A stretch of DNA of 64,000 nt from Verrucomicrobiales bacterium (GTDB lineage: Bacteria > Verrucomicrobiota > Verrucomicrobiia > Limisphaerales > UBA1100), in contig SYLI01000066.1 in NCBI GenBank assembly GCA_005809105.1, positions 1-64,000 of the forward strand, written 5' to 3'. The position numbers were made by a program, and so were the translations under genes. A model generated the notes under the pieces. That model was not told the origin of the DNA. It worked only from the letters and a program-made list of their open reading frames with translations, and did not search any database. The first letter of the stretch is position 1. The number at the start of each line of letters is the position of its first letter. This document shows, piece by piece, positions 1 through 7,610 of this stretch.

Positions 1-456
1 CAGGCCCGGGAAAATGTAGGCCAGCGTGGTGCCCGCACCCTTCATCTGCGGCATGGTGTAAAAGAAGCCGATGAAGAGCACGAACACGACGGCGATTTTA
101 CGGAAGAGCGGCGAGTCGAACCGCCCCTCGGCGAAGTCGGGGATGGTGTAGGCGCCAAAGCGCCGCAGGGGGCCGGCGATGAAGAGCAGCAGGAAGAGGT
201 AGCCGCAGGCGTAACACACCGGATACCACAGGGCGTCGTAGCCGCTGGACATCACCATGCCGGCCACGCCCATGAACGACGCGGCCGAGAGGTATTCGCC
301 AGATATGGCGCTGGCATTCATGCCCACGCCCACGCTGCGGCCAGCCACAAAGAAATCGCTCGCCGTTTTGGATTTTTTGGCGGACCAAAAACCCATCGCA
401 ATGGTTGCCCCCACCATGAGGACGCTGAACCCAAGGATCCACGGATCAATATTCAT
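1..456 (-). CDS. Sodium:solute symporter, ActP (acetate permease)-like, truncated by window edge
   Basis: The reading frame runs from ATG at 456 off the left edge, giving the first 152 residues. It is not in the ORF track because no stop lies in the window. Translation starts MNIDPWILGFSVLMVG and continues through several hydrophobic segments with motifs such as FFVAGRSVG, SGEYLSAASFMG and FFYTMPQMKGAG, typical of the N-terminal half of ActP-type Na+/acetate symporters in the SSS family. The start overlaps the stop of the upstream DUF485 gene as ATGA, the usual pairing for yjcH-actP type loci. It probably imports acetate or a similar small monocarboxylate across the inner membrane; the substrate itself is inferred. 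About 400 residues are missing beyond the window. Confidence 0.9.
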   Translation of the reverse strand, partial: MNIDPWILGFSVLMVGATIAMGFWSAKKSKTASDFFVAGRSVGVGMNASAISGEYLSAASFMGVAGMVMSSGYDALWYPVCYACGYLFLLLFIAGPLRRFGAYTIPDFAEGRFDSPLFRKIAVVFVLFIGFFYTMPQMKGAGTTLAYIFPGL

Positions 457-773
457 GACTGACGCGTGGGCAGGCTGGGCTGGGCGGACCGCACTTCGTC
501 AGATTCTAAGGCCATGGACTTGCGGATGAACACCCAGGAGATCACCCACACGAACGGGAAGAACAAGACGCCCAGAATGAACCAGCTCAGCGTGAACCCC
601 AGAATGCGCTGGGCCATGAAGTCCGGAGCAAAGTAGTTGGCCAGTGGAAGCCCAAGCAGTGTCACCATGAAGAGCGCCGCGCAGGCGATGGAGAGGCGTA
701 GCTGGCGCCGCATCAGCATTTGCAGAAATGCCTCGCTGTGGATGTCGGCCTTGCCGTCTGGCGCCGGGTTCAT
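453..773 (-). CDS. DUF485 small membrane protein, symporter partner
   Basis: This encodes about 106 residues with two hydrophobic segments (LRLSIACAALFMVTLLGL and LGFTLSWFILGVLFFPFVWV), the layout of DUF485/YjcH proteins encoded next to acetate/solute symporters. I chose ATG at 773 (MNPAPDG); the longer track start at 791 is a TTG without a well-placed Shine-Dalgarno. The last codons overlap the symporter start by 4 bp (ATGA), so translation is probably coupled. The role of the family is not firmly established; it is thought to support the symporter. Confidence 0.85.
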   Translation of the reverse strand: MNPAPDGKADIHSEAFLQMLMRRQLRLSIACAALFMVTLLGLPLANYFAPDFMAQRILGFTLSWFILGVLFFPFVWVISWVFIRKSMALESDEVRSAQPSLPTRQS

Positions 774-903
774 GCGCGGGGCTTTTAGCAAACCTCAAGC
801 GGCCCGGCAATGCCGGAACGTCTCGAGGATAACAAAAGCACGGCGGTTTGGCGCCGGGCTTGCGAGAAAATGAGGGATTGTTATTGCCGGGGCGCAGCCC
901 GGA

Positions 904-2715
904 TTAGTCGCGCTTGATGTCCGGGGCCGCTTTGAGCGGCGGGGCGATGCGCGGTTTTAGGAAGGGAAGCACCTGAATGTTGGCTCCATTAATTTGAAAC
1001 TGTTCGACCGCACCTTGGATTTGTTCCAGCAATTCCTGAGGCACGTCAGCGCCGTTGATGTTGATGCGCGTGGTGGCGGTGCCTGCGACGGGCGCGACGG
1101 GCGTTGCCGCCGTGGAGGTCACGACAAAGTCCACAGACTCAACAACGCTGGCGTCAATCGTGGCGTCGCCCAAGGTTGGGCTTGAGAGATGCACCTTACC
1201 GTCCTTCCACTCCTTGAGCGTGCAGGTGATCTGCCCTTGGTTCTTGAGCGAAATGCGCACGGGATTTTTCTGGGCCGTCGCAGGGGCTTCGGCCTTCGCA
1301 AAGCGGATCACGCTGATGCGATTTAAGGGGATGGGCAGGTTGTCGGCAAAGGGTGTCTTGAAGGTCATCTTGCCTTCCTTGATGTCGAGCAGCGTGCCGC
1401 TCAGTGTATCGCTGTTGGCCAGACGGACAAAGTCCTCCTTGTCACTGCCACCGGCCACTTCGACCTTGCCGGGCAGGTTGCCGTCCCATTGGGAAAGGCG
1501 AATGCCGCTCAGTCGCACCGGGTAAGTGGTGCGGGTGGAGAACACGAGGCCCTTGCCTTTGCCCGCAAAGGTTCCGGTGTCCACCCATTTGTGAACGAAT
1601 TGTCCGTTGATCAGGAGCGCGATGGTCTTCTGGGGTTTATCGACGCGGATGGAAACGCGGGCCATGGGGCGCGCCCCCAACTGGGAGGTGAGGTTGTACT
1701 GGGCCGAGGTGCCCACGTGGCTGGAGCGGGAGAAGTTGTCGCCGCGTTCGTACTTGTAAAGCCATGCGGAAGATTGCGTGAAGCGCAGCGAGTAGGTGTT
1801 TCCCTGATCGGCCGACTTGAGCTGGTCGGTGTGGAGGTTGACAAAAAAACTCATCGACGTGCTCCATTCGATGTCAAATTCAAGGTTCATCCGGTCGGGC
1901 AATTCAAAATTGCGGCCCACCTGCGCGCCCACGCCGGTGCTTTCAAAGCCGCCGTCCTTGTACTGAAAGGCTCCGCTTGCCTGGGCCTTGATTCGCGCCA
2001 TCGCCTCGGCGGGCAGTTGCGCGTTGATGGGAATGTTCGCGGCATGAACGTTGGAGAACTCCCAGCCCTTGTCATCGGCAGGCCCATCGAAGAGCACACC
2101 CATGGTTTCCTCACCGGGAACCAGGGACAGCAGCGAAGCCCTGCTCAGTGCCAGATCGCCGCCGTACCAAGTTTTAAGCACGAGCTTCCGGGCGTCCATC
2201 TCGAACAAGTCGCCAGCAAGCTGGTCGCCGTTGCTCAGCTGAACGCGGCTGGACTGGCGTTTGGACGCCGGAGCGCCCGCGCGCGGCGCAAACGTGACGC
2301 GCGCCACACTGGCCGGATCAATCTTCAAAGCGGGCTTGATGGTGGGGTGCTCCCACACCAGTCCGTCTTTGGGATCCAGCCCCACAAACTTGCCGCTGAT
2401 GATGTCGCCGTTCTTCAGATACACCGCCTCCACATTGCGGCGCGAAGCCGTCGGGCTGGCAATGCTGGAAATCGTATCACCATTGGGCGGCATTGGTGCG
2501 ACGATGGCGGGCAGCGCACGAATGCCGCCCGGCCGTAGCACGCGCCGCACGGGATCCGGCTTGGCTTCCTCCACAGCCTCAATCACGACCGCCTGAACCA
2601 CGACGGCCGGTGCGGCGACCGCAGGCTGGGGCAAGGGTGCTGCCTTGGGCTCATCGGCGGTCAAAAGCGCTGCCGGAATCATGCTCGCCAACGCAAGCAG
2701 GAGGGGACTTTTCAT
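904..2715 (-). CDS. Secreted repeat protein of PVC type (paralog A), unknown function
   Basis: This 603-residue protein has a signal peptide (MKSPLLLALASMIPAALLTADE) followed by a Pro/Ala/Val-rich linker. Four or more short modules of the form NGDxxxGxxxxL occur at the N-terminal side (LKNGDIISGKF, LSNGDQLAGDL) and C-terminal side (LANSDTLSGTLL, LKNQGQITCTL). Between them is a domain of about 170 residues (LEFDIEWSTSMSFFVNLHTD through FAGKGKGLVFST) resembling a concanavalin/DUF1080-like beta-sandwich. The 556-residue protein just upstream has the same architecture, so this looks like a tandem duplication. No catalytic motif is recognised. A surface or periplasmic carbohydrate-binding or structural role is only a guess. 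Confidence 0.75.
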   Translation of the reverse strand: MKSPLLLALASMIPAALLTADEPKAAPLPQPAVAAPAVVVQAVVIEAVEEAKPDPVRRVLRPGGIRALPAIVAPMPPNGDTISSIASPTASRRNVEAVYLKNGDIISGKFVGLDPKDGLVWEHPTIKPALKIDPASVARVTFAPRAGAPASKRQSSRVQLSNGDQLAGDLFEMDARKLVLKTWYGGDLALSRASLLSLVPGEETMGVLFDGPADDKGWEFSNVHAANIPINAQLPAEAMARIKAQASGAFQYKDGGFESTGVGAQVGRNFELPDRMNLEFDIEWSTSMSFFVNLHTDQLKSADQGNTYSLRFTQSSAWLYKYERGDNFSRSSHVGTSAQYNLTSQLGARPMARVSIRVDKPQKTIALLINGQFVHKWVDTGTFAGKGKGLVFSTRTTYPVRLSGIRLSQWDGNLPGKVEVAGGSDKEDFVRLANSDTLSGTLLDIKEGKMTFKTPFADNLPIPLNRISVIRFAKAEAPATAQKNPVRISLKNQGQITCTLKEWKDGKVHLSSPTLGDATIDASVVESVDFVVTSTAATPVAPVAGTATTRININGADVPQELLEQIQGAVEQFQINGANIQVLPFLKPRIAPPLKAAPDIKRD

Positions 2716-2723
2716 GGCACGAC

Positions 2724-2752
2724 ATTCAACATTAATGGGCGGCTTGCGTCAA
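2724..2752 (-). promoter_or_regulatory. Possible sigma70-like promoter of paralog A
   Basis: On the minus strand TTGACG and TTGAAT are separated by exactly 17 bp, just before the ATG at 2715. The -10 match is only 4 of 6, and the leader would be almost absent, so this is tentative. Confidence 0.3.
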
Positions 2753-2780
2753 GCCGCACCGCAACGAAAAAGGCCCTGCT

Positions 2781-4361
2781 CTACGGAGATGCCGGGGCGG
2801 CGCCTCGCGCCCGGAGATGATCCAGATTAAATTCCAGCGTCTCCACAATGCCCGTGAGCAGCGCAGCCTTGCCGAAGAGCGGGCTTTGCACCTGCAGCGC
2901 GTCCTTCCCCCAATCCAGCAGCTCAAATTCCAGCCGACTGCCGCCCACCATGCCGGCGCGAATCGTGCGCGGACTGCGTGCCGCCGCAGGCATCGTTGCT
3001 GCGCTAAACTGAATGCGCGCCACACGTTCGATCGGAACGGCAATGGAATCAACGAATGACTTCACCGTGAGTTTGCCATCCTGAATTCCCAGCACCTGTC
3101 CGGTGAGGCTGTCTTGATTCATGAGGAGCACCAAGTCCTCTTTTCCTTGAGCGGCCAGCGGCGGGATTTCTCCGGCCAGCCGCCCATCCCAATCGCTGAC
3201 ACGCAGGCTATGCAGGCGAAGGGGCTGCGCCGACTGGCAGGAAAATGCCAGCGCGCGCCCTTCGCCGGCCAGCGCGCGCGTGTCGGTCCAGTGGGCGAGA
3301 GGTTGGTTATTGACCTGCAGTGCGACGCGGTGCTTGGCGAGATCCACCTGCAGGGTGAGACGGGCGCGCCGGGGAAGCTTGCCCAAGTCGATGGCGGCAG
3401 CCTCGCCTATGGGAATGGCCTGACTCCTGCCCTCAACCAAGTCTTGGCGCAGGCACTGCGCCTGTGTGGGACTCAAGCGAAGGACATACCCACGGCCTTC
3501 AGCCGGCGCCTTCAGATTGTCGGCATACATCATGACCGACAGCGTGAACGGGCTGGCCCACTCGAGGTCAAATTCCAACTGGGCGCGGTCTCCAATTTCA
3601 AGGCGCCGCGCCGCCCAGCCGCTCGAACCGGCAGATTGGAAGGCGTGCTGCTGATACGTCCACGATTGCTGAGTCTGGTCGCGAAGCCGCCGGTTTTTTT
3701 CGAGAATGCGCTGGAGCACTTCGGCGGGCAGCGGATTACCCCCCGGCGCCGCTTCCGGTAACGCCGCCTCCCATTCCGATGAAAAGGTCCAGTCCTCGCG
3801 CCCGGTGGGGCCGGAGTAGTGTACGCGCCGGTCCTTGCCAGGCACGAGCGCGCGCACCGCATCCCTGCGAATGGACAGGCGGCCGGCATACCACGTGTCC
3901 AGCACCAGACTCTGGGAACCAAGCGAGACCAGCTCGCCTTGCAGATCGTCACCATTGGAGAGGAACACGCGGCCCGAATGCGCCCGCGCGCCCGGGGGCA
4001 GGCCGGATCGCGGCAGGGTGATGAGATCCACCTGCGCGGGATCCAAATGCAGCTCTTGGGAAATGCCCGGATGTTTCCAGATGATGCCGCGCTTTGGATC
4101 CATGCCGAGCAGGCGCCCGCCCCATTCATCGCCATCCAAGAGCCGCACCGATTCGCGCCGGAGTGGAAGGCGTGCTGGCGGCCCTGGCACAACGGGCGCC
4201 GATTGGAGGATCCCGCGTTCGCGCACGAGCACGACCGGCACGTCCGGGAGCTGGAGAATGAGGGGGTCTTTGAGGACCCGTTGCTCCCGTTCGGCTATGC
4301 CGGGGCAGACCATTCCCGAGAGAAGGGCGAGCACTGCGGCGGATGGGCGAATTCCAGTCAT
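2781..4361 (-). CDS. Secreted repeat protein of PVC type (paralog B), unknown function
   Basis: Starting at ATG 4361 gives about 526 residues beginning MTGIRPSAAVLALLSGMVCPG, a plausible signal peptide; the longer track ORF adds 30 residues that look untranslated. The modules match the neighbouring paralog: LDGDEWGGRLLGMD, LSNGDDLQGELVSL, a central beta-sandwich (LEFDLEWASPFTLSVMMYAD ... LAGEGRALAF), then LMNQDSLTGQVLGI and SRLEFELLDWGKDALQVQSPLFG. Paralog B lies upstream of A in the same transcription direction with a 65 bp gap, and 10 bp after the LCCL pseudogene. Function is unknown; extracytoplasmic location is inferred from the signal peptide. Confidence 0.72.
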   Translation of the reverse strand: MTGIRPSAAVLALLSGMVCPGIAEREQRVLKDPLILQLPDVPVVLVRERGILQSAPVVPGPPARLPLRRESVRLLDGDEWGGRLLGMDPKRGIIWKHPGISQELHLDPAQVDLITLPRSGLPPGARAHSGRVFLSNGDDLQGELVSLGSQSLVLDTWYAGRLSIRRDAVRALVPGKDRRVHYSGPTGREDWTFSSEWEAALPEAAPGGNPLPAEVLQRILEKNRRLRDQTQQSWTYQQHAFQSAGSSGWAARRLEIGDRAQLEFDLEWASPFTLSVMMYADNLKAPAEGRGYVLRLSPTQAQCLRQDLVEGRSQAIPIGEAAAIDLGKLPRRARLTLQVDLAKHRVALQVNNQPLAHWTDTRALAGEGRALAFSCQSAQPLRLHSLRVSDWDGRLAGEIPPLAAQGKEDLVLLMNQDSLTGQVLGIQDGKLTVKSFVDSIAVPIERVARIQFSAATMPAAARSPRTIRAGMVGGSRLEFELLDWGKDALQVQSPLFGKAALLTGIVETLEFNLDHLRARGAAPASP

Positions 4362-4371
4362 GAAGGGTGGA

Positions 4372-4968
4372 TCAACGCTGAGGCACCGGGCCGATGCGCA
4401 GGAGCTGGTAACTGGTGCCGTAGGCGTTGTAGTCATTGGACGCCACTTCATTCCGTTGGGTGCCCTTGTAGGACTGCCGTCCGGGTGTGATTAAAATCAG
4501 GAGCAGCGCCGTTTCACCGGCCGCCACCACGCCTGTGTGCACCGCCGCAGTGGCCACCCGCGAATCGGCCGTGTACTCGTGCGTGCCCCAAACCGTGCCG
4601 GCCTTGTCGCCAGTGACACGGGCGATCCACTGGCGGCCCACGTCTTTGGAGTGCGCGCTCATGGTGGCAGGTTCCTCAATCAGATCCTGCGAGCCAGCCG
4701 CCACGAGCACCAGCTAGGTGAGAATGCGCTCGGCGGGCGCCGTCTGGTTGGCGTCGCGGCATTGGTCGTGCAGGCGCAGGAGGTCTTGGATGGCCTTTGC
4801 CCGCAACTGCGAAAGCTGCTCTTGGGACTGTTTTTCAATCTGCTGGCGCTGCGCTTGAAACCGTTCCTGAACTTGCAGGGCCTCCTTCAGGGGGTCGGCT
4901 GCGACGGGAATCAATCCTGCCAGTGTCAGCATCAGAAACGCCGCCCTTCCATGAAGGATTCTGTTCAT
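4372..4968 (-). pseudogene. LCCL-domain secreted protein interrupted by in-frame TAG
   Basis: From ATG 4968 the frame encodes a signal peptide (MNRILHGRAAFLMLTLAGLIPVAA, counted with the start) and a charged Gln/Glu-rich helix (VQERFQAQRQQIEKQSQEQL), then meets TAG at 4714-4716 after 84 codons. The same frame continues without another stop for about 113 codons into a clear LCCL domain: VWGTHEYTADS, ATAAVHTGVV and PGRQSYKGTQRNEVASNDY. Signal peptide plus helical stalk plus LCCL is a sensible single protein, so a one-base change (for example GAG or CAG to TAG) is the simplest explanation. Alternatives are a sequencing error, readthrough, or an independent GTG start at 4710, which would leave a domain without an export signal. 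Confidence 0.75.
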
Positions 4969-4970
4969 CA

Positions 4971-4980
4971 GATCACCTCC
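4971..4980 (-). promoter_or_regulatory. Unusually strong Shine-Dalgarno of the LCCL gene
   Basis: The minus strand reads GGAGGTGATC, fully complementary to the 3' tail of 16S rRNA, ending 2 nt before ATG 4968. It selects 4968 over the track start at 5004 and is far stronger than most ribosome-binding sites in this window. Confidence 0.75.
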
Positions 4981-5003
4981 GTTTCCATTGTCGTTAGACG
5001 CCA

Positions 5004-5678
5004 TCAGCGCGGCAGCACCTTGTGATCCTGCAGCTTTCTCATCTTGGGGATGATGACGAAGGCGCAGTAGGGCGCATTGGGATTTTTGCGGAAATAATCC
5101 TGGTGATAATCTTCCGCCGGATAAAAGACCGGCGAGGGGGAGCGCTGAGTTACGATGGGGTCGGCCTGCCCCTTCGCCGCGTCCTTGAGCGAGGACTCGG
5201 CGGCGGCGCGCTGGGCGTCGTCATGATAAAAAATCACCGAACGATATTGCGTGCCCTCGTCCGCCCCCTGGCGATTGAGCGTGGTGGGATCGTGGCACTG
5301 CCAGAACACGTGGAGCAATTCCTCATAGCTGATTTTCGTAGGGTCAAAGTGAATCTGCACCACCTCGGCATGGCCGGTATTGCCTTCGCAAATCTCCTTG
5401 TACGTCGGGTTGAGCGTCGCGCCGCCGGCATAGCCGGAAACCACATTGGTGACGCCCGGCAGCTTTTCAAACACGGCTTCCAAGCACCAAAAACATCCGC
5501 CGCCTAGGGTGGCAATATTCGTAGCTTGCACCGAGGGCGACGCGGGAGGCAACGAGGCTGATGTGTTCGTGGTCACGAGGGGAGGGGGCGTGGGTTCGAT
5601 GGGCGTGGGTTGCAGGCTCCAGTATCCGCCGGCGGCCAAGCTGGCGATCCCCAAGGCGATGATGACCCACTTTTGCAC
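5004..5678 (-). CDS. msrA: Peptide-methionine (S)-S-oxide reductase MsrA with N-terminal membrane anchor
   Basis: MsrA reduces the S-epimer of methionine sulfoxide. The catalytic motif GCFWC lies at about residues 61-65, followed by EAVFEKLPGV, SGYAGG, EVVQIHFDPTKISYEELL, FWQCHDPT and QYRSVIFYH, all canonical. The 224-residue protein carries about 50 extra N-terminal residues: a hydrophobic stretch (VIIALGIASLAAGGYW) and a Pro/Thr/Ser-rich linker. It is therefore probably tethered on the outer side of the cytoplasmic membrane or exported. Regenerating Cys residues near the C-terminus are not obvious. It lies between pyrE and the LCCL gene on the minus strand. Confidence 0.95.
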   Translation of the reverse strand: MQKWVIIALGIASLAAGGYWSLQPTPIEPTPPPLVTTNTSASLPPASPSVQATNIATLGGGCFWCLEAVFEKLPGVTNVVSGYAGGATLNPTYKEICEGNTGHAEVVQIHFDPTKISYEELLHVFWQCHDPTTLNRQGADEGTQYRSVIFYHDDAQRAAAESSLKDAAKGQADPIVTQRSPSPVFYPAEDYHQDYFRKNPNAPYCAFVIIPKMRKLQDHKVLPR

Positions 5679-5732
5679 AGATTTCTAGCTGCCGAATGGG
5701 AGCATCCTGCGCAGGCACGCGTTTGGCAAACG

Positions 5733-6299
5733 CTATTTGCTACCGGGCTTGGTGGCGGGCACACACGCGAGGTCTGGCGGCAGACTGCCGGAGTCAAACG
5801 ATTCCACCTCCAGCCGCAAGAGGCTGACGAAGGGCGCGCCAAAATCCACCTGGCCTCCCGAACGGTCGACGACAGCGGCGACACCGGCGAGAACGCCGCC
5901 CTGAGAGCGGGCGATGTCGATGGTCTCTCTCGCGCGCCCGCCCTGAGTCACCACGTCCTCCGCCACAAGAATTCTTTCGCCGAGCTTTATTTTAAACCCC
6001 CGCCGAAGCACCAGTTTTCCCTCCTCCTTTTCGGCGAAGAGAAACCTCACGCCCAGTTGGCGCGCCAATTCCTGGCCGATGACAAGCCCTCCCATCGCAG
6101 GTGCGAGCACGGTCTGGGCATTGAGGGGCCGCGCGAGCCGGGCCAGTGCCGCGCCGATGGACTCAACCACGGGCATTTGCTCAAGAGCCAGCGCGCACTG
6201 GAAAAACTGGCGGCTGTGGCGGCCACTGCGAAGAATGAAGTGGCCTTCCAGTAACGCGCCGCTGTCGCGGAAGTGTTGGAGCAATTGGTCGCTTGTCAT
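5733..6299 (-). CDS. pyrE: Orotate phosphoribosyltransferase
   Basis: PyrE joins orotate to PRPP to form OMP in de novo pyrimidine synthesis. The protein is 188 residues, slightly short for the family. Visible landmarks are the N-terminal GHFILRSGRHS substrate segment, the middle APAMGGLVIGQELAR loop, FLFAEKEEGKLVLRRGF, and the PRPP-binding motif ERILVAEDVVTQGGRARET with the acidic pair. It starts at ATG 6299 and leads the minus-strand block that ends at the left edge; 54 bp separate it from msrA. It is divergent from the next plus-strand gene, with about 97 bp between starts. Confidence 0.95.
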   Translation of the reverse strand: MTSDQLLQHFRDSGALLEGHFILRSGRHSRQFFQCALALEQMPVVESIGAALARLARPLNAQTVLAPAMGGLVIGQELARQLGVRFLFAEKEEGKLVLRRGFKIKLGERILVAEDVVTQGGRARETIDIARSQGGVLAGVAAVVDRSGGQVDFGAPFVSLLRLEVESFDSGSLPPDLACVPATKPGSK

Positions 6300-6396
6300 G
6301 GCAAGAGGAGCGAGCCTAACGGATGGATGGCGCGGGTGGCAACGGCGGTGTCTTTGCGCTGGCCCTCACGCGCAGAGGGACGCTAAGAATCACCCC

Positions 6397-7077
6397 ATGC
6401 CGAAGTGGGCCAAGCTGCTACTGGCGGTTCTTCTGTTGCCTGCTTGCATGGCGTCGGCCTCGGCGCTGGCGCGCTGCTTCCGTGTTGCGGCGGGGGGCGC
6501 CACCGACCCAGTGTGGGTGCCCTTGCTGGCCGGCGCGGCAAGCTGGCTTGTGATTTACGCGATGCTCCCGCGGCCCATGTGGCTCTACGTGCTGGGACAT
6601 GAACTCACCCACGCGGTGTGGACGTGGCTTTTTCTAGGAAGTGTCAAGTCGATGAAGGTCTCCAGTCGGGGCGGTCATGTGAAGGTGAGCAAGGAGAATT
6701 TCCTCACCACGCTGGCTCCCTATTTTTTCCCGCTCTACGCGGTGCTGGTGGCTGTGGTGTATCACTCGGGCGCCGCGCTGGACGCATGGGAAGGCCCGAT
6801 GGCGCTGGGTGCCTATCATTTGGCACTGGGCGCTGCCTACGCCTTTCACGTCACGCTCACGGCCTGCGTGCTGCAGGTGCGACAGCCTGATTTAGATTCG
6901 CAGGGAATCCTCTTTTCGGTGGTGGTCATCTTTCTGGGCAACGCGCTGGTGCTCATGGTGGCGTTGCCGCTCCTCACCCAAAGCATGACTTTGGGGCAGG
7001 TGGCGGGCTGGTGGTGGGAGAGCCTCGTGGTGCTGGCAGGGGCGGCTGGGAGGATGTGGCACCGAATTGAGTCTTGA
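6397..7077 (+). CDS. Polytopic membrane protein with HExxH motif (M50-like), unknown substrate
   Basis: I start at ATG 6397 (MPKWAKLLLAVLLL), giving 226 residues; the track ORF begins upstream inside antisense pyrE. About five hydrophobic segments are present, and LGHELTHAVW at about residues 67-75 holds a zinc-metalloprotease HExxH motif immediately after a transmembrane segment, as in site-2 protease/M50-like proteins. A possible second metal ligand (an NxxPxxxLDG-like motif) is not evident, so catalysis is uncertain. The downstream gene encodes a PTS EIIA-like regulator 39 bp away. Intramembrane protease or a non-catalytic relative are both possible. Confidence 0.65.
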   Translation: MPKWAKLLLAVLLLPACMASASALARCFRVAAGGATDPVWVPLLAGAASWLVIYAMLPRPMWLYVLGHELTHAVWTWLFLGSVKSMKVSSRGGHVKVSKENFLTTLAPYFFPLYAVLVAVVYHSGAALDAWEGPMALGAYHLALGAAYAFHVTLTACVLQVRQPDLDSQGILFSVVVIFLGNALVLMVALPLLTQSMTLGQVAGWWWESLVVLAGAAGRMWHRIES

Positions 7078-7116
7078 ACTGCCGGCCGCGACCCGGCCAA
7101 ATACGTCGCCGTTGTC

Positions 7117-7584
7117 ATGATACTCAGCGAAATCATCCGCCCCGACCAGATTGTTCCCGACTTGCACGCCACCAATCGGTGGGAAGCCATCGAGGAATTG
7201 GTGGACACCTTGGTGACGTGTGGGCGGATTCCTGCGGCGGAGCGAGATTCGGTGGTGGAGGTGGTCAAGAAGCGCGAGATGTCGATGAGCACCGGCATTG
7301 GTTTTGGCATCGGCATTCCGCATGCCTCCATCGAGATCATCGATGAAGTGGTGGGCATCCTCGGCCGATCCAAGGCCGGGATCAATTTTGAGGCACTGGA
7401 CAATCAGCCGGTGAAATTGGTCGTGTTGTTCTTGGTTCCGCAGGGGCAGTTCCAGCGGCACCTGCACACTCTGGCCAACATCGCCAAGCGGCTGCACAAT
7501 CGCGAATTCCGGCTGGCACTAGAGAACGCCCCGGATGCCGCAGGCATGTTGCAGGCCATCCAACAGCCCATTCCGCAAAAGTAG
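7117..7584 (+). CDS. PTS fructose/nitrogen-type EIIA domain protein (PtsN-like)
   Basis: This is a 155-residue stand-alone EIIA type-2 domain. The phosphorylatable histidine is in GIGIPHAS at about residue 69, preceded by KKREMSMSTGIGFG and followed by VKLVVLFLVPQGQFQRHLHTLANIAK, all typical of the PtsN/FruA EIIA family. It starts at ATG 7117 with no transporter domains attached or nearby, so it is more likely a regulatory phosphocarrier than part of a sugar permease. No ptsI or ptsH is in the window. argS follows 26 bp downstream on the same strand. Confidence 0.85.
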   Translation: MILSEIIRPDQIVPDLHATNRWEAIEELVDTLVTCGRIPAAERDSVVEVVKKREMSMSTGIGFGIGIPHASIEIIDEVVGILGRSKAGINFEALDNQPVKLVVLFLVPQGQFQRHLHTLANIAKRLHNREFRLALENAPDAAGMLQAIQQPIPQK

Positions 7585-7610
7585 GCGCGGCAAGGCCGGT
7601 CTTTCTTCCC

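Noticed and set aside
887-902. Hairpin CCGGG-loop-CCCGG downstream of paralog A as intrinsic terminator
   Set aside because: Only a 5-bp stem, and it is followed on the minus strand by a mixed A/C/T stretch rather than a U-tract.
1489-2538. Plus-strand ORF of 349 aa antisense to paralog A
   Set aside because: The minus strand encodes a signal peptide and repeats shared with its paralog; this ORF shows no domain.
4372-4710. LCCL domain as an independent gene starting at GTG 4710
   Set aside because: It would lack an export signal and ribosome-binding site, and the frame is continuous with the upstream signal-peptide segment apart from one TAG, so a broken single gene fits better.
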